This document shows positions 35,707-44,876 of a stretch of DNA of 64,000 bases, in pieces. The number at the start of each line of letters is the position of its first letter. Positions within the stretch are counted from its first letter, which is position 1. Made by a program: the position numbers and the translations under genes. Under the pieces are notes generated by a model, which was not told the origin of the DNA, searched no databases, and worked only from the letters and a program-made list of their open reading frames with translations. This DNA is from Streptomyces phaeolivaceus (GTDB lineage: Bacteria > Actinomycetota > Actinomycetes > Streptomycetales > Streptomycetaceae), in assembly GCF_009184865.1 (NCBI RefSeq), contig NZ_CP045096.1, positions 2,976,001-3,040,000 on the forward strand, given 5' to 3'.

Positions 35707-36375
35707 TCAGTCGTCGTCGCCGAGCACGGGCTCGGGGAGCGTGCCGGCGTTGTGCTCCAGGAGCCGCCAGCCGCGGGCGCCCTCGCCGAGGACGGACCAG
35801 CAGCAGTTGGAGAGCCCGCCGAGCCCTTCCCAGTGGTGGGGTTCCAGGCCGAGGAGACGCCCGATGGTGGTACGGATGGTGCCGCCGTGGCTGACCACCA
35901 CCAGGGTGCCGTTCTCCGGGAGCTTGTCGGCGTGCCGGAGGACCACGGGGGCGGCGCGGTCGGCGACCTCGGTCTCCAGCTCGCCGCCGCCGCGGCGGAT
36001 CGGCTCGCCGCGCTTCCACGCGGCGTACTCGTCGCCGTGCCGGGCGATGATCTCGTCGTGTGTGAGGCCCTGCCAGACGCCCGCGTAGGTCTCGCGCAGG
36101 CCCTCGTCGTGGCTGATCTCCAGGCCGGTGAGCGCGGCCAGCTCGGCTGCCGTGTTCGCGGCGCGCCTGAGGTCCGAGGCGACGATCGCGTCGGGCTGGA
36201 GGGAGGCGAGCAGCCGGGCGGCGCGGCGGGCCTGGCCGACGCCGGTCTCGGTCAGCTCGACGTCCGTGGTGCCCTGGAAGCGGCGCTCCACGTTCCACGA
36301 GGTCTGGCCGTGCCGCCAGAGGATGACGCGGCGGCCCCGGCCCTTGCGTCCGGCGGTGTCGATGCCGTCGGTCAC
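35707..36375 (-). CDS. Histidine phosphatase family protein (phosphoglycerate-mutase-like)
   Basis: A 222-residue protein with the RHG motif VILWRHGQTSWNVERRFQG and the second catalytic His in VVSHGGTIRTTIGRL. LRRAANTAAELAALTG and LRETYAGVWQGLT (phosphate pocket Arg and Glu) are typical. In actinobacteria next to rsfS and nadD this family member may be glucosyl-3-phosphoglycerate phosphatase or an RNase HI-linked phosphatase; not decided. GTG start overlaps the rsfS stop (GTGA), so it is last in the nadD-LCP-rsfS unit. Confidence 0.88.
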   Translation of the reverse strand: MTDGIDTAGRKGRGRRVILWRHGQTSWNVERRFQGTTDVELTETGVGQARRAARLLASLQPDAIVASDLRRAANTAAELAALTGLEISHDEGLRETYAGVWQGLTHDEIIARHGDEYAAWKRGEPIRRGGGELETEVADRAAPVVLRHADKLPENGTLVVVSHGGTIRTTIGRLLGLEPHHWEGLGGLSNCCWSVLGEGARGWRLLEHNAGTLPEPVLGDDD

Positions 36376-36818
36376 CGCAGCTCCCCGCCCAGCTCTGCCT
36401 CCTCCTCGGCGGCGCGCAGCTTGGCGTGCTCGGCGCCCTTGCCCCGGGTGGCCTTGGCGTCGGCGGGCAGCTCCAGCTCGGGGCAGTCCTTCCAGAGCCG
36501 CTCCAGGGCGTAGAAGACCCGCTCCTCGCTGTGCTGGACGTGCACGACGATGTCGACGTAGTCCAGCAGCACCCAGCGGGCCTCGCGGTCGCCCTCACGG
36601 CGGACCGGCTTGGCGCCGAGGTCCTTGTTCAGCCGCTCCTCGATCTCGTCGACGATCGACTTGACCTGGCGGTCGTTGGGCGCGGAGGCGAGCAGGAAGG
36701 CGTCCGTGATGGACAGCACATCGCTGACGTCGTACGCGATGACGTCGTGCGCGAGCTTGTCGGCGGCCGCCTGCGCGGCGGTGGTGATGAGCTCGAGGGA
36801 GCGGTCGGTGGCGGTCAC
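36372..36818 (-). CDS. rsfS: Ribosome silencing factor RsfS
   Basis: A 148-residue protein of the RsfS/iojap family. It binds L14 on the 50S subunit and blocks joining to 30S in stationary phase. Signature LAHDVIAYDVSDVLSITDAFLLASAPNDRQVKSI is divided here by its core strands; the C-terminal LLDYVDIVVHVQHSEERVFYALERLW follows. GTG at 36818. Linked to nadD and the phosphatase as in most actinobacteria. A terminator after the LCP gene separates it from that gene. Confidence 0.95.
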   Translation of the reverse strand: MTATDRSLELITTAAQAAADKLAHDVIAYDVSDVLSITDAFLLASAPNDRQVKSIVDEIEERLNKDLGAKPVRREGDREARWVLLDYVDIVVHVQHSEERVFYALERLWKDCPELELPADAKATRGKGAEHAKLRAAEEEAELGGELR

Positions 36819-36904
36819 TACACGGCTTTCGGTCGTCGGTCAGGAACCCTCACGGGCTACCCCAAGGGTCTCATGACCCACCGACACCGCCCCACGTGTT
36901 AAGC

Positions 36905-36954
36905 GATCAGGCCCCGGAGCGGCGCCGACGGGTCGGCTGCTCCGGGGCCTGATC
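36905..36954 (-). terminator. Terminator after the LCP gene
   Basis: GATCAGGCCCCGGAGC and GCTCCGGGGCCTGATC are perfect 16-base arms with an 18-base GC loop, located 20 bp after the LCP stop and 86 bp before rsfS. Confidence 0.85.
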
Positions 36955-36973
36955 ACCGATCACGCCGGCCCGG

Positions 36974-38797
36974 TCAGCCCGTGGTTCCCGTCGTTCCGGT
37001 GGTGCCCGTCGTCCCGGTCGTCCCCGTGGTCCCGGTCGCGTCCGTCGTCTCGTAGTTCTGGCCGAGTACGACGGAGACATCGGCGTTGGACGTGGTCTCG
37101 CCCTTCTTGACGGCGCTGGTCGGCAGGCCGAGGGTCTTGGCGACCTCGACGGCGTCCTGCTTGCGGGCCGCGTCGGAGTAGGTGACCTGGGAGGTGGCCT
37201 GGGCGGTGGCGGTGGTGCCGGCGTCGAGGAAGGTGTAGCCGCCGTTGAGGACGACCACGCGGGCCTGTTCGGTGGCGTCCTTCTCGCCGGTGGCGTTGCG
37301 GATGCCGACCCGGACGGCGTCCCCGGCGTCGGGGCTCTTCGCGGCGCCGCCGAGCAGCTCCTTGACCACGCTGTCGGAGTCCTCGGCGCTGAGTGTGCCG
37401 TCCTGCTGGACGGGCAGCAGCTCGGTCTCGTAGTCGCCGCCCTTGGCGTGGTCGGCGAGCTTGGCGAGGAAGGTGCCGAGGTCCTTGTCGCTGAGCGAGG
37501 GGTCGAGGATCTGGGCCAGCGTCTGCACGGTGACCGTGGCGGCCTGGGAGTCGGAGGACAGCTTGCGCAGCACGCCCTGCATGACCTGCCCGAACCGCTT
37601 CAGCTGCGCGTCCTGCGACTCGCCGGAGGCCCGGTAGGTGGCGTAGGCGACGGCCATCTTGCCGCTGAGGGTCTGTGCCTTGCCCTTGGTGACGAGGGGG
37701 GCCGCGCCCTTCTTCTTCGCCTCGGGGTCGGGCACGCTGGCGTCGGTGTCGATGTCGATGTTGCCGACGAGCCCGACGAGGTTGTTCAGATACGGGGTGT
37801 CGAGCCGCCAGGTGCCCTCGATGTCGGTGCCGAGGACGGTGTCGAGGGCGTCCCGGGTGCCGGAGGAGCCGTCGTCGTCGACGGACTTGGCGAGGGTGGT
37901 CGTGGTGCCGTCGTCGCCGGTCAGGGCGAGCGCGTTGGGGATGAGGACGGTGGCGCCGCGCCCGGTGGTCGTGTTGTCGACGAGCAGCGCCGTGGAGGTG
38001 CCGCCGTCCTTGGTGTCGTGCAGATGGACGACGACCACGTCCCGTTTCTGGGCGGCGGCGGAGGTCGTGGTGCCGGTCTGCTCGTCCGAGGAGGTGCCGG
38101 GCAGCGCGCCCGACCACCACAGGTAGCCGACGCCGCCGACCGCGACCAGCGCGAGGACCACGGCCAGCACGATCATCCTGCTCCTGGCGCGCCGCTTGGC
38201 CTCCTCGCGGCGCTCGGTGCGGTTCTCGGTGAAGTTCAGCCAGTCGATGACGTCCTCGGAGTCACCGTCGGGCTCCTCGACGAAGGCGAACTGCTCGGTG
38301 CGGTAGTCCGGTTCGGCCACGCCCGGCTCCGGGGAGGCGCCCCCGGTCCCGGGCGCGTCCTGCTCGGCGGTCTCCGGCGGCGCCGACTGCTGCGGGATGT
38401 AGGCGGTCTGTTCGGTGACGGGTGCCTGCCGGCCGGTGGTCCCGGTCTGCCCGTAGGGGTCGTACGGGTCGTAGCCGGGCCCCGGCGTCTGCTGACCGGT
38501 GTCGTAGCCCTGCCCATACGTCTGGGCCTGGCCGTATCCCTGGGTGTGCTGCTGCTGGACCTGGCCGGTGGCGTACGGGTCGTAGCCGTGGCCCTGGCCG
38601 TAGCCGCCCTGGTACTGCCCCTGGGGCTGCTGTGTCCCGTAGGGGTCGTAGGGGTCGTAGGCCTGCTGCTGGGGCACCTGCTGTTGCGGCATCTGCTGGG
38701 CGGGTGCCTGGCGGTACACCGGCTGTCCGTACTCGTCGTAGCCGACGAGTTCGTAACTCTGGTCGCCCGCGTAGCCGCCGTCGTATCGGTCGTTCAC
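36974..38797 (-). CDS. LytR-CpsA-Psr (LCP)-like membrane protein with LytR_C domain
   Basis: LCP proteins transfer teichoic acids or polysaccharides to peptidoglycan. This 607-residue protein has a long Gln/Tyr/Pro-rich cytoplasmic N-terminus (TYGQGYDTGQQTPGP), a membrane helix (about 205-226) and an LCP-like domain with LNNLVGLVGNIDID and LSGKMAVAYATYRAS. A C-terminal LytR_C domain (VRVGIRNATGEKD) and a TGTTGTTG tail follow. The usual conserved Arg-Arg-Gln catalytic cluster is only partly kept (QLKRFGQV), so enzyme activity is uncertain. GTG at 38797 is used, 16 bp after the nadD stop. The C-terminal tail is encoded by a short tandem repeat. Confidence 0.8.
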   Translation of the reverse strand: MNDRYDGGYAGDQSYELVGYDEYGQPVYRQAPAQQMPQQQVPQQQAYDPYDPYGTQQPQGQYQGGYGQGHGYDPYATGQVQQQHTQGYGQAQTYGQGYDTGQQTPGPGYDPYDPYGQTGTTGRQAPVTEQTAYIPQQSAPPETAEQDAPGTGGASPEPGVAEPDYRTEQFAFVEEPDGDSEDVIDWLNFTENRTERREEAKRRARSRMIVLAVVLALVAVGGVGYLWWSGALPGTSSDEQTGTTTSAAAQKRDVVVVHLHDTKDGGTSTALLVDNTTTGRGATVLIPNALALTGDDGTTTTLAKSVDDDGSSGTRDALDTVLGTDIEGTWRLDTPYLNNLVGLVGNIDIDTDASVPDPEAKKKGAAPLVTKGKAQTLSGKMAVAYATYRASGESQDAQLKRFGQVMQGVLRKLSSDSQAATVTVQTLAQILDPSLSDKDLGTFLAKLADHAKGGDYETELLPVQQDGTLSAEDSDSVVKELLGGAAKSPDAGDAVRVGIRNATGEKDATEQARVVVLNGGYTFLDAGTTATAQATSQVTYSDAARKQDAVEVAKTLGLPTSAVKKGETTSNADVSVVLGQNYETTDATGTTGTTGTTGTTGTTGTTG

Positions 38798-38813
38798 CGG
38801 TGCCCCTCTCGGC

Positions 38814-39524
38814 TCACTCGCCGCGGTACAGCTGCCGCTTGTCGATGTAGCGCACCACGCCGTCCGGCACCAGGTACCAGACGGGATCGCCCTTGCCGAC
38901 TCTCGCACGGCAGTCTGTGGAGGAGATGGCGAGCGCGGGGACCTCGACCAGGGAGACCCCGCCCGCGGGCAGGCCGGGGTCGGTCAGGGTGTGACCCGGA
39001 CGGGTGACCCCGATGAAGTGCGCGAGGGAGAAGAGTTCCTCGGCGTCGCGCCAGGTGAGGATCTGGCCGAGGGCGTCGGCGCCGGTGATGAAGAAGAGGT
39101 CCGACTCGGGGTTCAGCTCGTGCAGTTCGCGCAGGGTGTCGATCGTGTAGGTGAGGCCCTTGCGATCGATGTCGATGCGGCTCACGGAGAAGTGCGGGTT
39201 CTCGGCCGTGGCGATGACCGTCATCAGATAGCGGTCCTCGGCCGCCGAGACCGAGCGGTGGGACTTCTGCCACGGCTGGCCGGTCGGTACGAACACGACC
39301 TCGTCGAGACCGAACTGCGCGGCGACCTCCTGGGCCGCCACGAGGTGCCCGTGGTGGATCGGGTCGAACGTGCCGCCCATGACGCCGAGCCGGCGCCGGC
39401 CGTGCTCCGACGGGCGGTTTCCCGGTGCGCCGGAGACGCTGTCGCCCCGGCCGTCCGTGGTGTCGTGTGCCTGGCCCGCCGCCTTGTCGTGCTCCGGACC
39501 GGTAGGCATTTCCTGCTCTCCCAT
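38814..39524 (-). CDS. nadD: Nicotinate-nucleotide adenylyltransferase
   Basis: NadD adenylates nicotinate mononucleotide in NAD synthesis. In 236 residues the nucleotidyltransferase motif [15 protein letters not shown] (about residues 50-64) and [10 protein letters not shown] are present; [14 protein letters not shown] binds the nicotinate side. A 45-residue low-complexity N-terminus precedes the catalytic domain; the true start could be internal near RRLGVMGG. First gene of the nadD-LCP-rsfS-phosphatase group. Confidence 0.94.
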   Translation of the reverse strand: MGEQEMPTGPEHDKAAGQAHDTTDGRGDSVSGAPGNRPSEHGRRRLGVMGGTFDPIHHGHLVAAQEVAAQFGLDEVVFVPTGQPWQKSHRSVSAAEDRYLMTVIATAENPHFSVSRIDIDRKGLTYTIDTLRELHELNPESDLFFITGADALGQILTWRDAEELFSLAHFIGVTRPGHTLTDPGLPAGGVSLVEVPALAISSTDCRARVGKGDPVWYLVPDGVVRYIDKRQLYRGE

Positions 39525-39582
39525 GCGTGGAGAGCCTACCGGCCCGGCCGACGCGCACCGTTCGAACGTCCTTTTGCGCGGA

Positions 39583-39750
39583 TTAGCGATCGCGGTTGAA
39601 GCGGGTGGTGATCCACAGCAGCAGCATCAGGGCGACGAAGGCTCCGCCGCCGGTCAGGTAGGGGCTCAGGCTCTCGTGGTTGCCGCCGTGCTCCCCGCCG
39701 CCCTCGGCGGCGAGAGTGACCAAGTCGGCAGCGGTGCTGTGGAAGCTCAT
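39583..39750 (-). CDS. Small membrane protein, 55 residues
   Basis: ATG at 39750 gives [20 protein letters not shown], with one hydrophobic helix ([12 protein letters not shown]) and a basic end (RFNRDR*). It lies 58 bp downstream (by position) of the nadD start on the same strand. A matching second tiny membrane protein gene is upstream. Function unknown; short, so moderate confidence. Confidence 0.6.
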   Translation of the reverse strand: MSFHSTAADLVTLAAEGGGEHGGNHESLSPYLTGGGAFVALMLLLWITTRFNRDR

Positions 39751-39927
39751 CGTCGGCGTGACCTATCCGGGTGTGGGATCGGGATAAAGACCCGCCCATC
39801 GTAAGCGGGGGGCCCGTCGGCGATCACGCCGACTCCGCACAGGAGTGAACGCGGGCACCGCCACGCGCGTACTTCCCTCAGGAGACAACCGTTCGCGGAC
39901 TCCGGACGTCCTTCTCCTCGGCGGGCG

Positions 39928-40098
39928 TCAGTCGTCCCGCTTGTAGCCCCGCAGCAGGAACCACGCCATCAGGACGGAGCCCAGGACCATCACGATCAGC
40001 ACCACACGCAGCAGGTTGCCCGGCCCCTGTTCCTTCGCGGCGAGGTCGGCCGCGTCGGTGAGCCAGGCGGACGCGGGCGGGTGCGGGAGATGTCCCAT
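39928..40098 (-). CDS. Small membrane protein, 56 residues
   Basis: ATG at 40098 follows a good AAGGAG. The product has one central membrane helix (LLRVVLIVMVLGSVLMAWFL) and a basic C-terminus (RGYKRDD), reading MGHLPHPPASAWLTDAADLA at the start. It is divergent from the M48 protease gene, 98 bp away. Function unknown. Confidence 0.65.
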   Translation of the reverse strand: MGHLPHPPASAWLTDAADLAAKEQGPGNLLRVVLIVMVLGSVLMAWFLLRGYKRDD

Positions 40099-40196
40099 GG
40101 AGATCGCTCCTTACGGTTGATGCCCTGCCACGGTAACTCCGCCTAGGCTGGACCCCGCTTCGGGGGCAACTTGGGCAAACAGAGCATGGGGGAAAC

Positions 40197-41294
40197 ATGC
40201 CGGACGACAGCCACGAGCAGAACGGGCCCGACAACGGCCACGAGAACGTGCCGAGCAGGCAGCGCAGGCGCTTCGAGGGGATCTCCTCCCGGGCGTACGA
40301 ACACCCCGCGGACCGCTCGGCGCTGGTGGCGCTGCGCAAGCTCAGCGGCTTCGACACGGTGTTCAAGGCACTCAGCGGTCTACTGCCGGAGCGCAGCCTG
40401 AGGCTGCTGTTCCTGTCCGACTCCGTACGGGTCTCGGACCAGCAGTTCACCCACCTCAACACGATGCTGCGGGACGCGTGCTACATCCTGGACCTGGAGA
40501 AGGTCCCGGCGATGTACGTGAACCAGGACCCGCAGCCCAACGCGATGTGCATCGGTCTGGACGAGCCGATCATCGTCGTCACCACCGGCCTCGTCGAGCT
40601 GCTCGACGAGGAGGAGATGCGGGCGGTCATCGGGCACGAGGTGGGCCACGCGCTCTCCGGCCACTCGGTGTACCGGACGATACTGCTCTTCCTGACGAGC
40701 CTCGCCCTGAAGATCGCCTGGATCCCGCTGGGCAACCTGGCGATCATGGCGATCGTGACCGCGCTGCGGGAGTGGTTCCGCAAGTCGGAGCTGTCCGCCG
40801 ACCGCGCGGGTCTGCTGGTCGGTCAGGACCTCAAGGCGTCGATGCGCGGCCTGATGAAGATCGCGGGCGGCAACCACCTGCACGAGATGAACGTGGACGC
40901 GTTCCTCGCGCAGGCCGAGGAGTACGAGGCCGGGGGCGACCTCCGCGACTCCGTCCTCAAGATCCTTAACGTGCTGCCCCGCTCGCACCCCTTCACGACC
41001 GTGCGCGCGGCCGAGCTGAAGAAGTGGGCCGAGTCCCGCGACTTCCAGCGGATCATGGACGGGCACTATCCGCGGCGCAGCGAGGACAAGGACACCTCGG
41101 TGACCGACTCCTTCCGCGACTCGGCCTCGCACTACACGAGCAGCGTCAAGAACTCCAAGGACCCGCTGATGAAGCTGGTCACCGACATCGCGGGCGGCGC
41201 GGGCGATCTCGGCGGCCGGGTCCGCCGAGGGTTCGGCGGCGGCGGTGCGGCCACCGCCCAGGAGGACCGGCCCCGGGACGACGAGAACGAGTAG
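40197..41294 (+). CDS. M48 family metallopeptidase (HtpX-like)
   Basis: A 365-residue zinc protease. The HExxH motif is HEVGH (residues 147-151), followed by a membrane segment (YRTILLFLTSLALKIAWIPLG) and the second Glu-bearing helix SELSADRAGLL. Unlike typical HtpX it has a hydrophilic N-terminus (ATG 40197) and a Gly/basic C-terminal tail (GGAGDLGGRVRRGFGGGG). Likely a membrane quality-control protease; substrates unknown. Convergent with the next gene across a dispersed repeat. Confidence 0.88.
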   Translation: MPDDSHEQNGPDNGHENVPSRQRRRFEGISSRAYEHPADRSALVALRKLSGFDTVFKALSGLLPERSLRLLFLSDSVRVSDQQFTHLNTMLRDACYILDLEKVPAMYVNQDPQPNAMCIGLDEPIIVVTTGLVELLDEEEMRAVIGHEVGHALSGHSVYRTILLFLTSLALKIAWIPLGNLAIMAIVTALREWFRKSELSADRAGLLVGQDLKASMRGLMKIAGGNHLHEMNVDAFLAQAEEYEAGGDLRDSVLKILNVLPRSHPFTTVRAAELKKWAESRDFQRIMDGHYPRRSEDKDTSVTDSFRDSASHYTSSVKNSKDPLMKLVTDIAGGAGDLGGRVRRGFGGGGAATAQEDRPRDDENE

Positions 41295-41331
41295 GGCGGG
41301 TAGGGCGAGCAGGACGTCGGGTGGGGGTGCG

Positions 41332-41450
41332 TGGGGGCTGGTCGCGCGGTTCCCCGCGCCTCTTAAGGGCCTCCGGCCCTTTCGGGCCGAAAAGCACGGG
41401 GCGCAGCCCCTGCTTCTCAGGGGCGCGGGGAACCGCGCGAGAAGCCCCAC
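41332..41450. repeat. Dispersed inverted repeat, full copy between convergent genes
   Basis: Left arm GGGGGCTGGTCGCGCGGTTC and right arm GAACCGCGCGAGAAGCCCC flank a GC-rich loop containing AAGGGCCTCCGGCCCTT. Same family as the copy at 3668, here between convergent gene 3' ends, where it may terminate both. Confidence 0.85.
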
Positions 41451-41481
41451 CCACCCGCACCCGACCACGCACCCCCCGGCC

Positions 41482-42552
41482 TCACACCTTCGGCTGCGCA
41501 CTCTCCGCCAGCGTCCCGCACAACGCCGTAGCCGCACCCGTGCCATAGGGATCGGTCCCGGCGGAGGGACCGCCCGCCTTCGCGGTCTGCCCGGCGAGCA
41601 GCGGCCGCAGATGGTTCGTGGCATCGTCCGCGCAGGCCAGCGGCCCGGCCTGGGCATAGGAGACGACGACCTCGACCTGGTGGGTGCGCAGATCGTCCTG
41701 GTCGAAGCGGAAGTGCAGCTCACGCCGGACCGTGAACAGCGAGGCCTCCGCGTCGGCCGGTCCGCCGGACGGCCGCAGCGCGTACACGAGGGTGTGCGCG
41801 GCGACGACCTCCAGCGTGCCGGAGTCGAACTCGGCGGCCTGCAGCGTGCCCTGCACACGGATCTTCCGGTCGGCGAGCTGCGCACGGGACGGGTCGAAGC
41901 GGACCAGCCAGCCGGTGGGCGCGTGCCGCCCGTCCGCCGCCGGATTATCGAAACTCTGCTCGAACTGGTCGAGCTGTTCCGAGTCGAGCAGCCGCCGCAC
42001 GGGCTGGACGGTGGTGCCGCCGAGCACCTCCGGGTCGAGCGCGGAGGCGACCAGGTACTCCTTGGCGATGGTCAGCGCGGAGACGACCTGGCTGTCGGTG
42101 AAGTGTTCGGTACGCCGGGTGGCCGGCATCGTGATGCCCTCGGCGCCGATCCGGAACTGGGCGGCCGGGCTGTGCGCGTACAGCGTCTCCGGTTCCGCGG
42201 CGCCGGGCACCGCGGACTGCGGGGACAGCGGGATCACCGTCATCCGCAGCGGCTCGGTGGGCTGCGCGGCCGGTGTGTCGTACGGATGGCGGACGCCCAT
42301 GTAGATCGCGGTGCCGAAGGCGAGGGCGATCAGCAGGACGAGGACCAGGGCCTGCCGGGAGAGACCGCGGCGTACGGCCGGGCGGCGGCGTACGGCCGGG
42401 GCGTGGTCGGTCAGGCGCTCCTGGGCGGAGAACTCCTGGAGGCGGGCAGCACGGATGAACGATTCGTCGAAGACGACGGATCGGTATTCGTCCTCTCCAC
42501 CGCCGGGGGCGCCCTCGGGACTCCCCTCAGGTGGGTTTCCAGGCCCGCCCAT
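41482..42552 (-). CDS. Actinobacterial membrane protein with SVVFDES motif, unknown function
   Basis: A 356-residue protein: N-terminal cytoplasmic part with EYRSVVFDESFIRAARLQEF (about residues 22-41), one membrane helix (LVLVLLIALAFGTAIYMGV, about 68-87) and an extracytoplasmic domain with two Cys (LACADD, ALCGTL). No enzyme motif recognised. The motif SVVFDE(S/D)F(I/V)RAA is shared with the adjacent 200-residue gene, implying related N-termini. Same strand as that neighbour, 121-bp gap. Confidence 0.78.
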   Translation of the reverse strand: MGGPGNPPEGSPEGAPGGGEDEYRSVVFDESFIRAARLQEFSAQERLTDHAPAVRRRPAVRRGLSRQALVLVLLIALAFGTAIYMGVRHPYDTPAAQPTEPLRMTVIPLSPQSAVPGAAEPETLYAHSPAAQFRIGAEGITMPATRRTEHFTDSQVVSALTIAKEYLVASALDPEVLGGTTVQPVRRLLDSEQLDQFEQSFDNPAADGRHAPTGWLVRFDPSRAQLADRKIRVQGTLQAAEFDSGTLEVVAAHTLVYALRPSGGPADAEASLFTVRRELHFRFDQDDLRTHQVEVVVSYAQAGPLACADDATNHLRPLLAGQTAKAGGPSAGTDPYGTGAATALCGTLAESAQPKV

Positions 42553-42673
42553 ACATGGAGAGTAGGTCTTCCGGGGCCTCGGTAAACGCGCTGGTACACC
42601 ACAAGTTCTGACAGGTCCTCACCAGGTTCGCGCACCGGCGGCGCACCGCGCCCCGGGGCCCGCGCGCGGCCCC

Positions 42674-43276
42674 TCAGGGGGTGCGGGGGTCCGCCGACAC
42701 CGCCGGCTGGGAGTAGTCCGCGGAGGCGGAGGGGCCTGTCGGGGTGCCCTGTTCCACGCCGGTGGCGGGCGGCAGCGGGATCTCGCCGCGCCCGGAGGAG
42801 GCGCCCCGGTAGACCGCGGTGAAGGCCAGCGCGACCATGCCGATGCCCATGACCAGGGCGAGGATCCAGGCGACGGGCCGGTGCCAGCGGGTCTGCTTGC
42901 CGTACGGCCTGCCGTAGGCCCCGTCGGCGCCGTAGCGGCCCTCCAGGATCTCGGTGTCGTCGAGGTCGTCGAAGTCGTCGTCACGGCCGCGGCCGAAATC
43001 GGGGCCGTCGGGGCCGAAGCCGTCGTCGTAGCGGTCGTCGTCGCCGCGTGCGCCTCTGGAGTGCGCCCGGCGGGCCTCGGCCTCCTGGGCCGCGGCTCGG
43101 GCCTCCGCCGCCGCGAGCAGACGTTCGATCGCGGTCGGCTCGTGGACCACCGCCGCCCGTACGAAGTCCTCGTCGAAGACCACGGAGGCGAACTCTTCGT
43201 CCATACCCCCGCGGTCGCGGTCGTCGTCGGGCTCCCAGCCGTTCGGGAACGGCGTGCCCCCCACGTCCTCCGGCAC
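42674..43276 (-). CDS. Membrane protein sharing the SVVFDE(D)F motif
   Basis: A 200-residue protein from GTG 43276 (VPEDVGGTPFPNGW): N-terminal motif EEFASVVFDEDFVRAAVVHE, then an Ala-rich coiled region (LLAAAEARAAAQEAEARRAH), an acidic Asp/Gly tract, one membrane helix (VAWILALVMGIGMVALAFTA) and a short outer tail. A TTG at 43303 and the ATG of MDEEF at 43204 are alternative starts. The motif recurs in the next gene downstream. Confidence 0.7.
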   Translation of the reverse strand: MPEDVGGTPFPNGWEPDDDRDRGGMDEEFASVVFDEDFVRAAVVHEPTAIERLLAAAEARAAAQEAEARRAHSRGARGDDDRYDDGFGPDGPDFGRGRDDDFDDLDDTEILEGRYGADGAYGRPYGKQTRWHRPVAWILALVMGIGMVALAFTAVYRGASSGRGEIPLPPATGVEQGTPTGPSASADYSQPAVSADPRTP

Positions 43277-43399
43277 GGATCCAGAGTAGACCGGGGTGGT
43301 CAATTTGGGCAGACGGTAAGGAAATTCATCCGTTTTGCCAGCTGGGCGCCAGGCTGTTCACAGGAACCGACCGGCGCCCCACGGGACCCGTGCGCCCCC

Positions 43400-43525
43400 G
43401 TTCAGCGCCGTACGTGCCCGTTCACCCGTTCAGCGCCGTACGTGCCCGTTCACCCGTTCAGCGCCGTGCGTGCCCGTTCACCCGCTCAGCGCCGTACGTG
43501 CCCGGTCAGCGCCGTACGTGCCCGT
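43400..43525. repeat. 28-bp tandem repeat overlapping the proA 3' end
   Basis: Three complete 28-bp units (43400, 43428, 43456) and two shortened ones (43484, 43505) with GTTCAGCGCCGTACGTGCCC as the first 20 bases. Each unit carries a minus-strand copy of the end of proA (GHVRR-stop): TCAGCGCCGTACGTGCC. The real proA stop (43506) is inside the last unit, so the array looks like repeated duplication of the proA tail. It is not CRISPR: there are no distinct spacers. Confidence 0.9.
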
Positions 43526-44792
43526 CGCCCGTGACGATGTACTTCGTGCTGGTCAGCTCGGGCAGGCCCATCGGGCCCCGGGCGTGCAGCTTCTGGGTGG
43601 AGATGCCGATCTCGGCGCCGAAGCCGAACTGGCCGCCGTCCGTGAAGCGGGTCGAGGCGTTGACGGCGACCGTCGTGGAGTCGACCAGCTGGGTGAAGCG
43701 GCGGGCGGCCTGCTGGGAGGTGGTGACGATCGCCTCGGTGTGGCCGGAGCTCCACAGCCGGATGTGCTCCACGGCCCGGTCGAGCGAGTCGACGACGGCG
43801 GCGGCGATGTCGTACGACAGGTACTCGGTCTCCCAGTCCTCCGTGGTGGCCTCGACGACCGTGGCCCGGCTCTCCTTGGCGAAGGCGAGCACCCGCTCGT
43901 CGGCGTGGACGGTGACCCCGGCGTCGGCGAGCGCGTCGAGGGCGCGGGGCAGGAACTCGGGGGCGATGTCCTGGTGGACGAGGAGGGTCTCGGCGGCGTT
44001 GCAGACGCTGACCCGGTGGGCCTTGGAGTTGATCAGGATCTCGATCGCCGTGTCCAGGTCGGCCTGGGCGTCGACGTAGACATGGCAGTTGCCCGTACCG
44101 GTCTCGATCACCGGGACGGTGGACTCCTCGACGACCGAACGGATCAGGGAGGCGCCGCCGCGCGGGATGAGCACGTCGACCAGGCCGCGGGCGCGCATCA
44201 GCTCGCGCACGGAGTCACGGCTCTCGCCGGGGACGAGCTGGATGGCGTCGGCGGGCAGGCCGGCCCCGCCGACGGCGTCCCGCAGGACCCGGACGAGGGC
44301 GGTGTTGGACTCGTAGGCGGAGGACGAGCCGCGCAGCAGGACCGCGTTGCCGGACTTCAGGCAGAGGGCGGCGGCGTCCACGGTCACGTTCGGGCGGGCC
44401 TCGTAGATGATGCCGACGACGCCGAGCGGGACGCGGACCTGGCGCAGGTCGATGCCGTTCGGGAGGGTGGAGCCGCGGACGACCTCGCCGACCGGGTCGG
44501 GCAGCGCGGCCACGTCACGGACGTCGGCGGCGATCGCGCGGACCCGCTCCGGGGTGAGCGTCAGCCGGTCGACGATCGCCTCGCTGGTGCCTGCCTGACG
44601 GGCCTTCTCGATGTCCTTGGCGTTGGCCTCGACGATCTCGCTCGTGCGGACCTCCAGCGCGTCCGCGATGGCGAGCAGCGCGTCGTCCTTGTCGGCGCGC
44701 GGGAGCGGCGCGAGATCGGCGGCGGCGGCCTTGGCACGGTAGGCGGCCCGGGTGACCGGGGTCATGGAGTCGTACGGCGAGAGCGAGGTCAT
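43506..44792 (-). CDS. proA: Gamma-glutamyl phosphate reductase
   Basis: ProA reduces glutamyl-5-phosphate with NADPH to glutamate-5-semialdehyde, the second step of proline synthesis. It is 428 residues, with Rossmann motif [12 protein letters not shown], catalytic Cys in [14 protein letters not shown] and the C-terminal [15 protein letters not shown] domain. proB lies upstream on the same strand, separated by a 158-residue gene. Terminal residues GDGHVRR are encoded by the tandem repeat that continues beyond the stop. Confidence 0.97.
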   Translation of the reverse strand: MTSLSPYDSMTPVTRAAYRAKAAAADLAPLPRADKDDALLAIADALEVRTSEIVEANAKDIEKARQAGTSEAIVDRLTLTPERVRAIAADVRDVAALPDPVGEVVRGSTLPNGIDLRQVRVPLGVVGIIYEARPNVTVDAAALCLKSGNAVLLRGSSSAYESNTALVRVLRDAVGGAGLPADAIQLVPGESRDSVRELMRARGLVDVLIPRGGASLIRSVVEESTVPVIETGTGNCHVYVDAQADLDTAIEILINSKAHRVSVCNAAETLLVHQDIAPEFLPRALDALADAGVTVHADERVLAFAKESRATVVEATTEDWETEYLSYDIAAAVVDSLDRAVEHIRLWSSGHTEAIVTTSQQAARRFTQLVDSTTVAVNASTRFTDGGQFGFGAEIGISTQKLHARGPMGLPELTSTKYIVTGDGHVRR

Positions 44793-44876
44793 GGAGAAAG
44801 GGTAGTGCGCCCGGCGGAGGCGTTCATCGGCTGTTCCACAGCGCGAGACACACCCCCGGGGCCCCTGGCGGGACGG

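Noticed and set aside
43400..43525. Possible CRISPR array (regular 28-bp repeats)
   Set aside because: Units are directly adjacent with no unique spacers, and no cas genes are near. It is a tandem repeat of the proA end.
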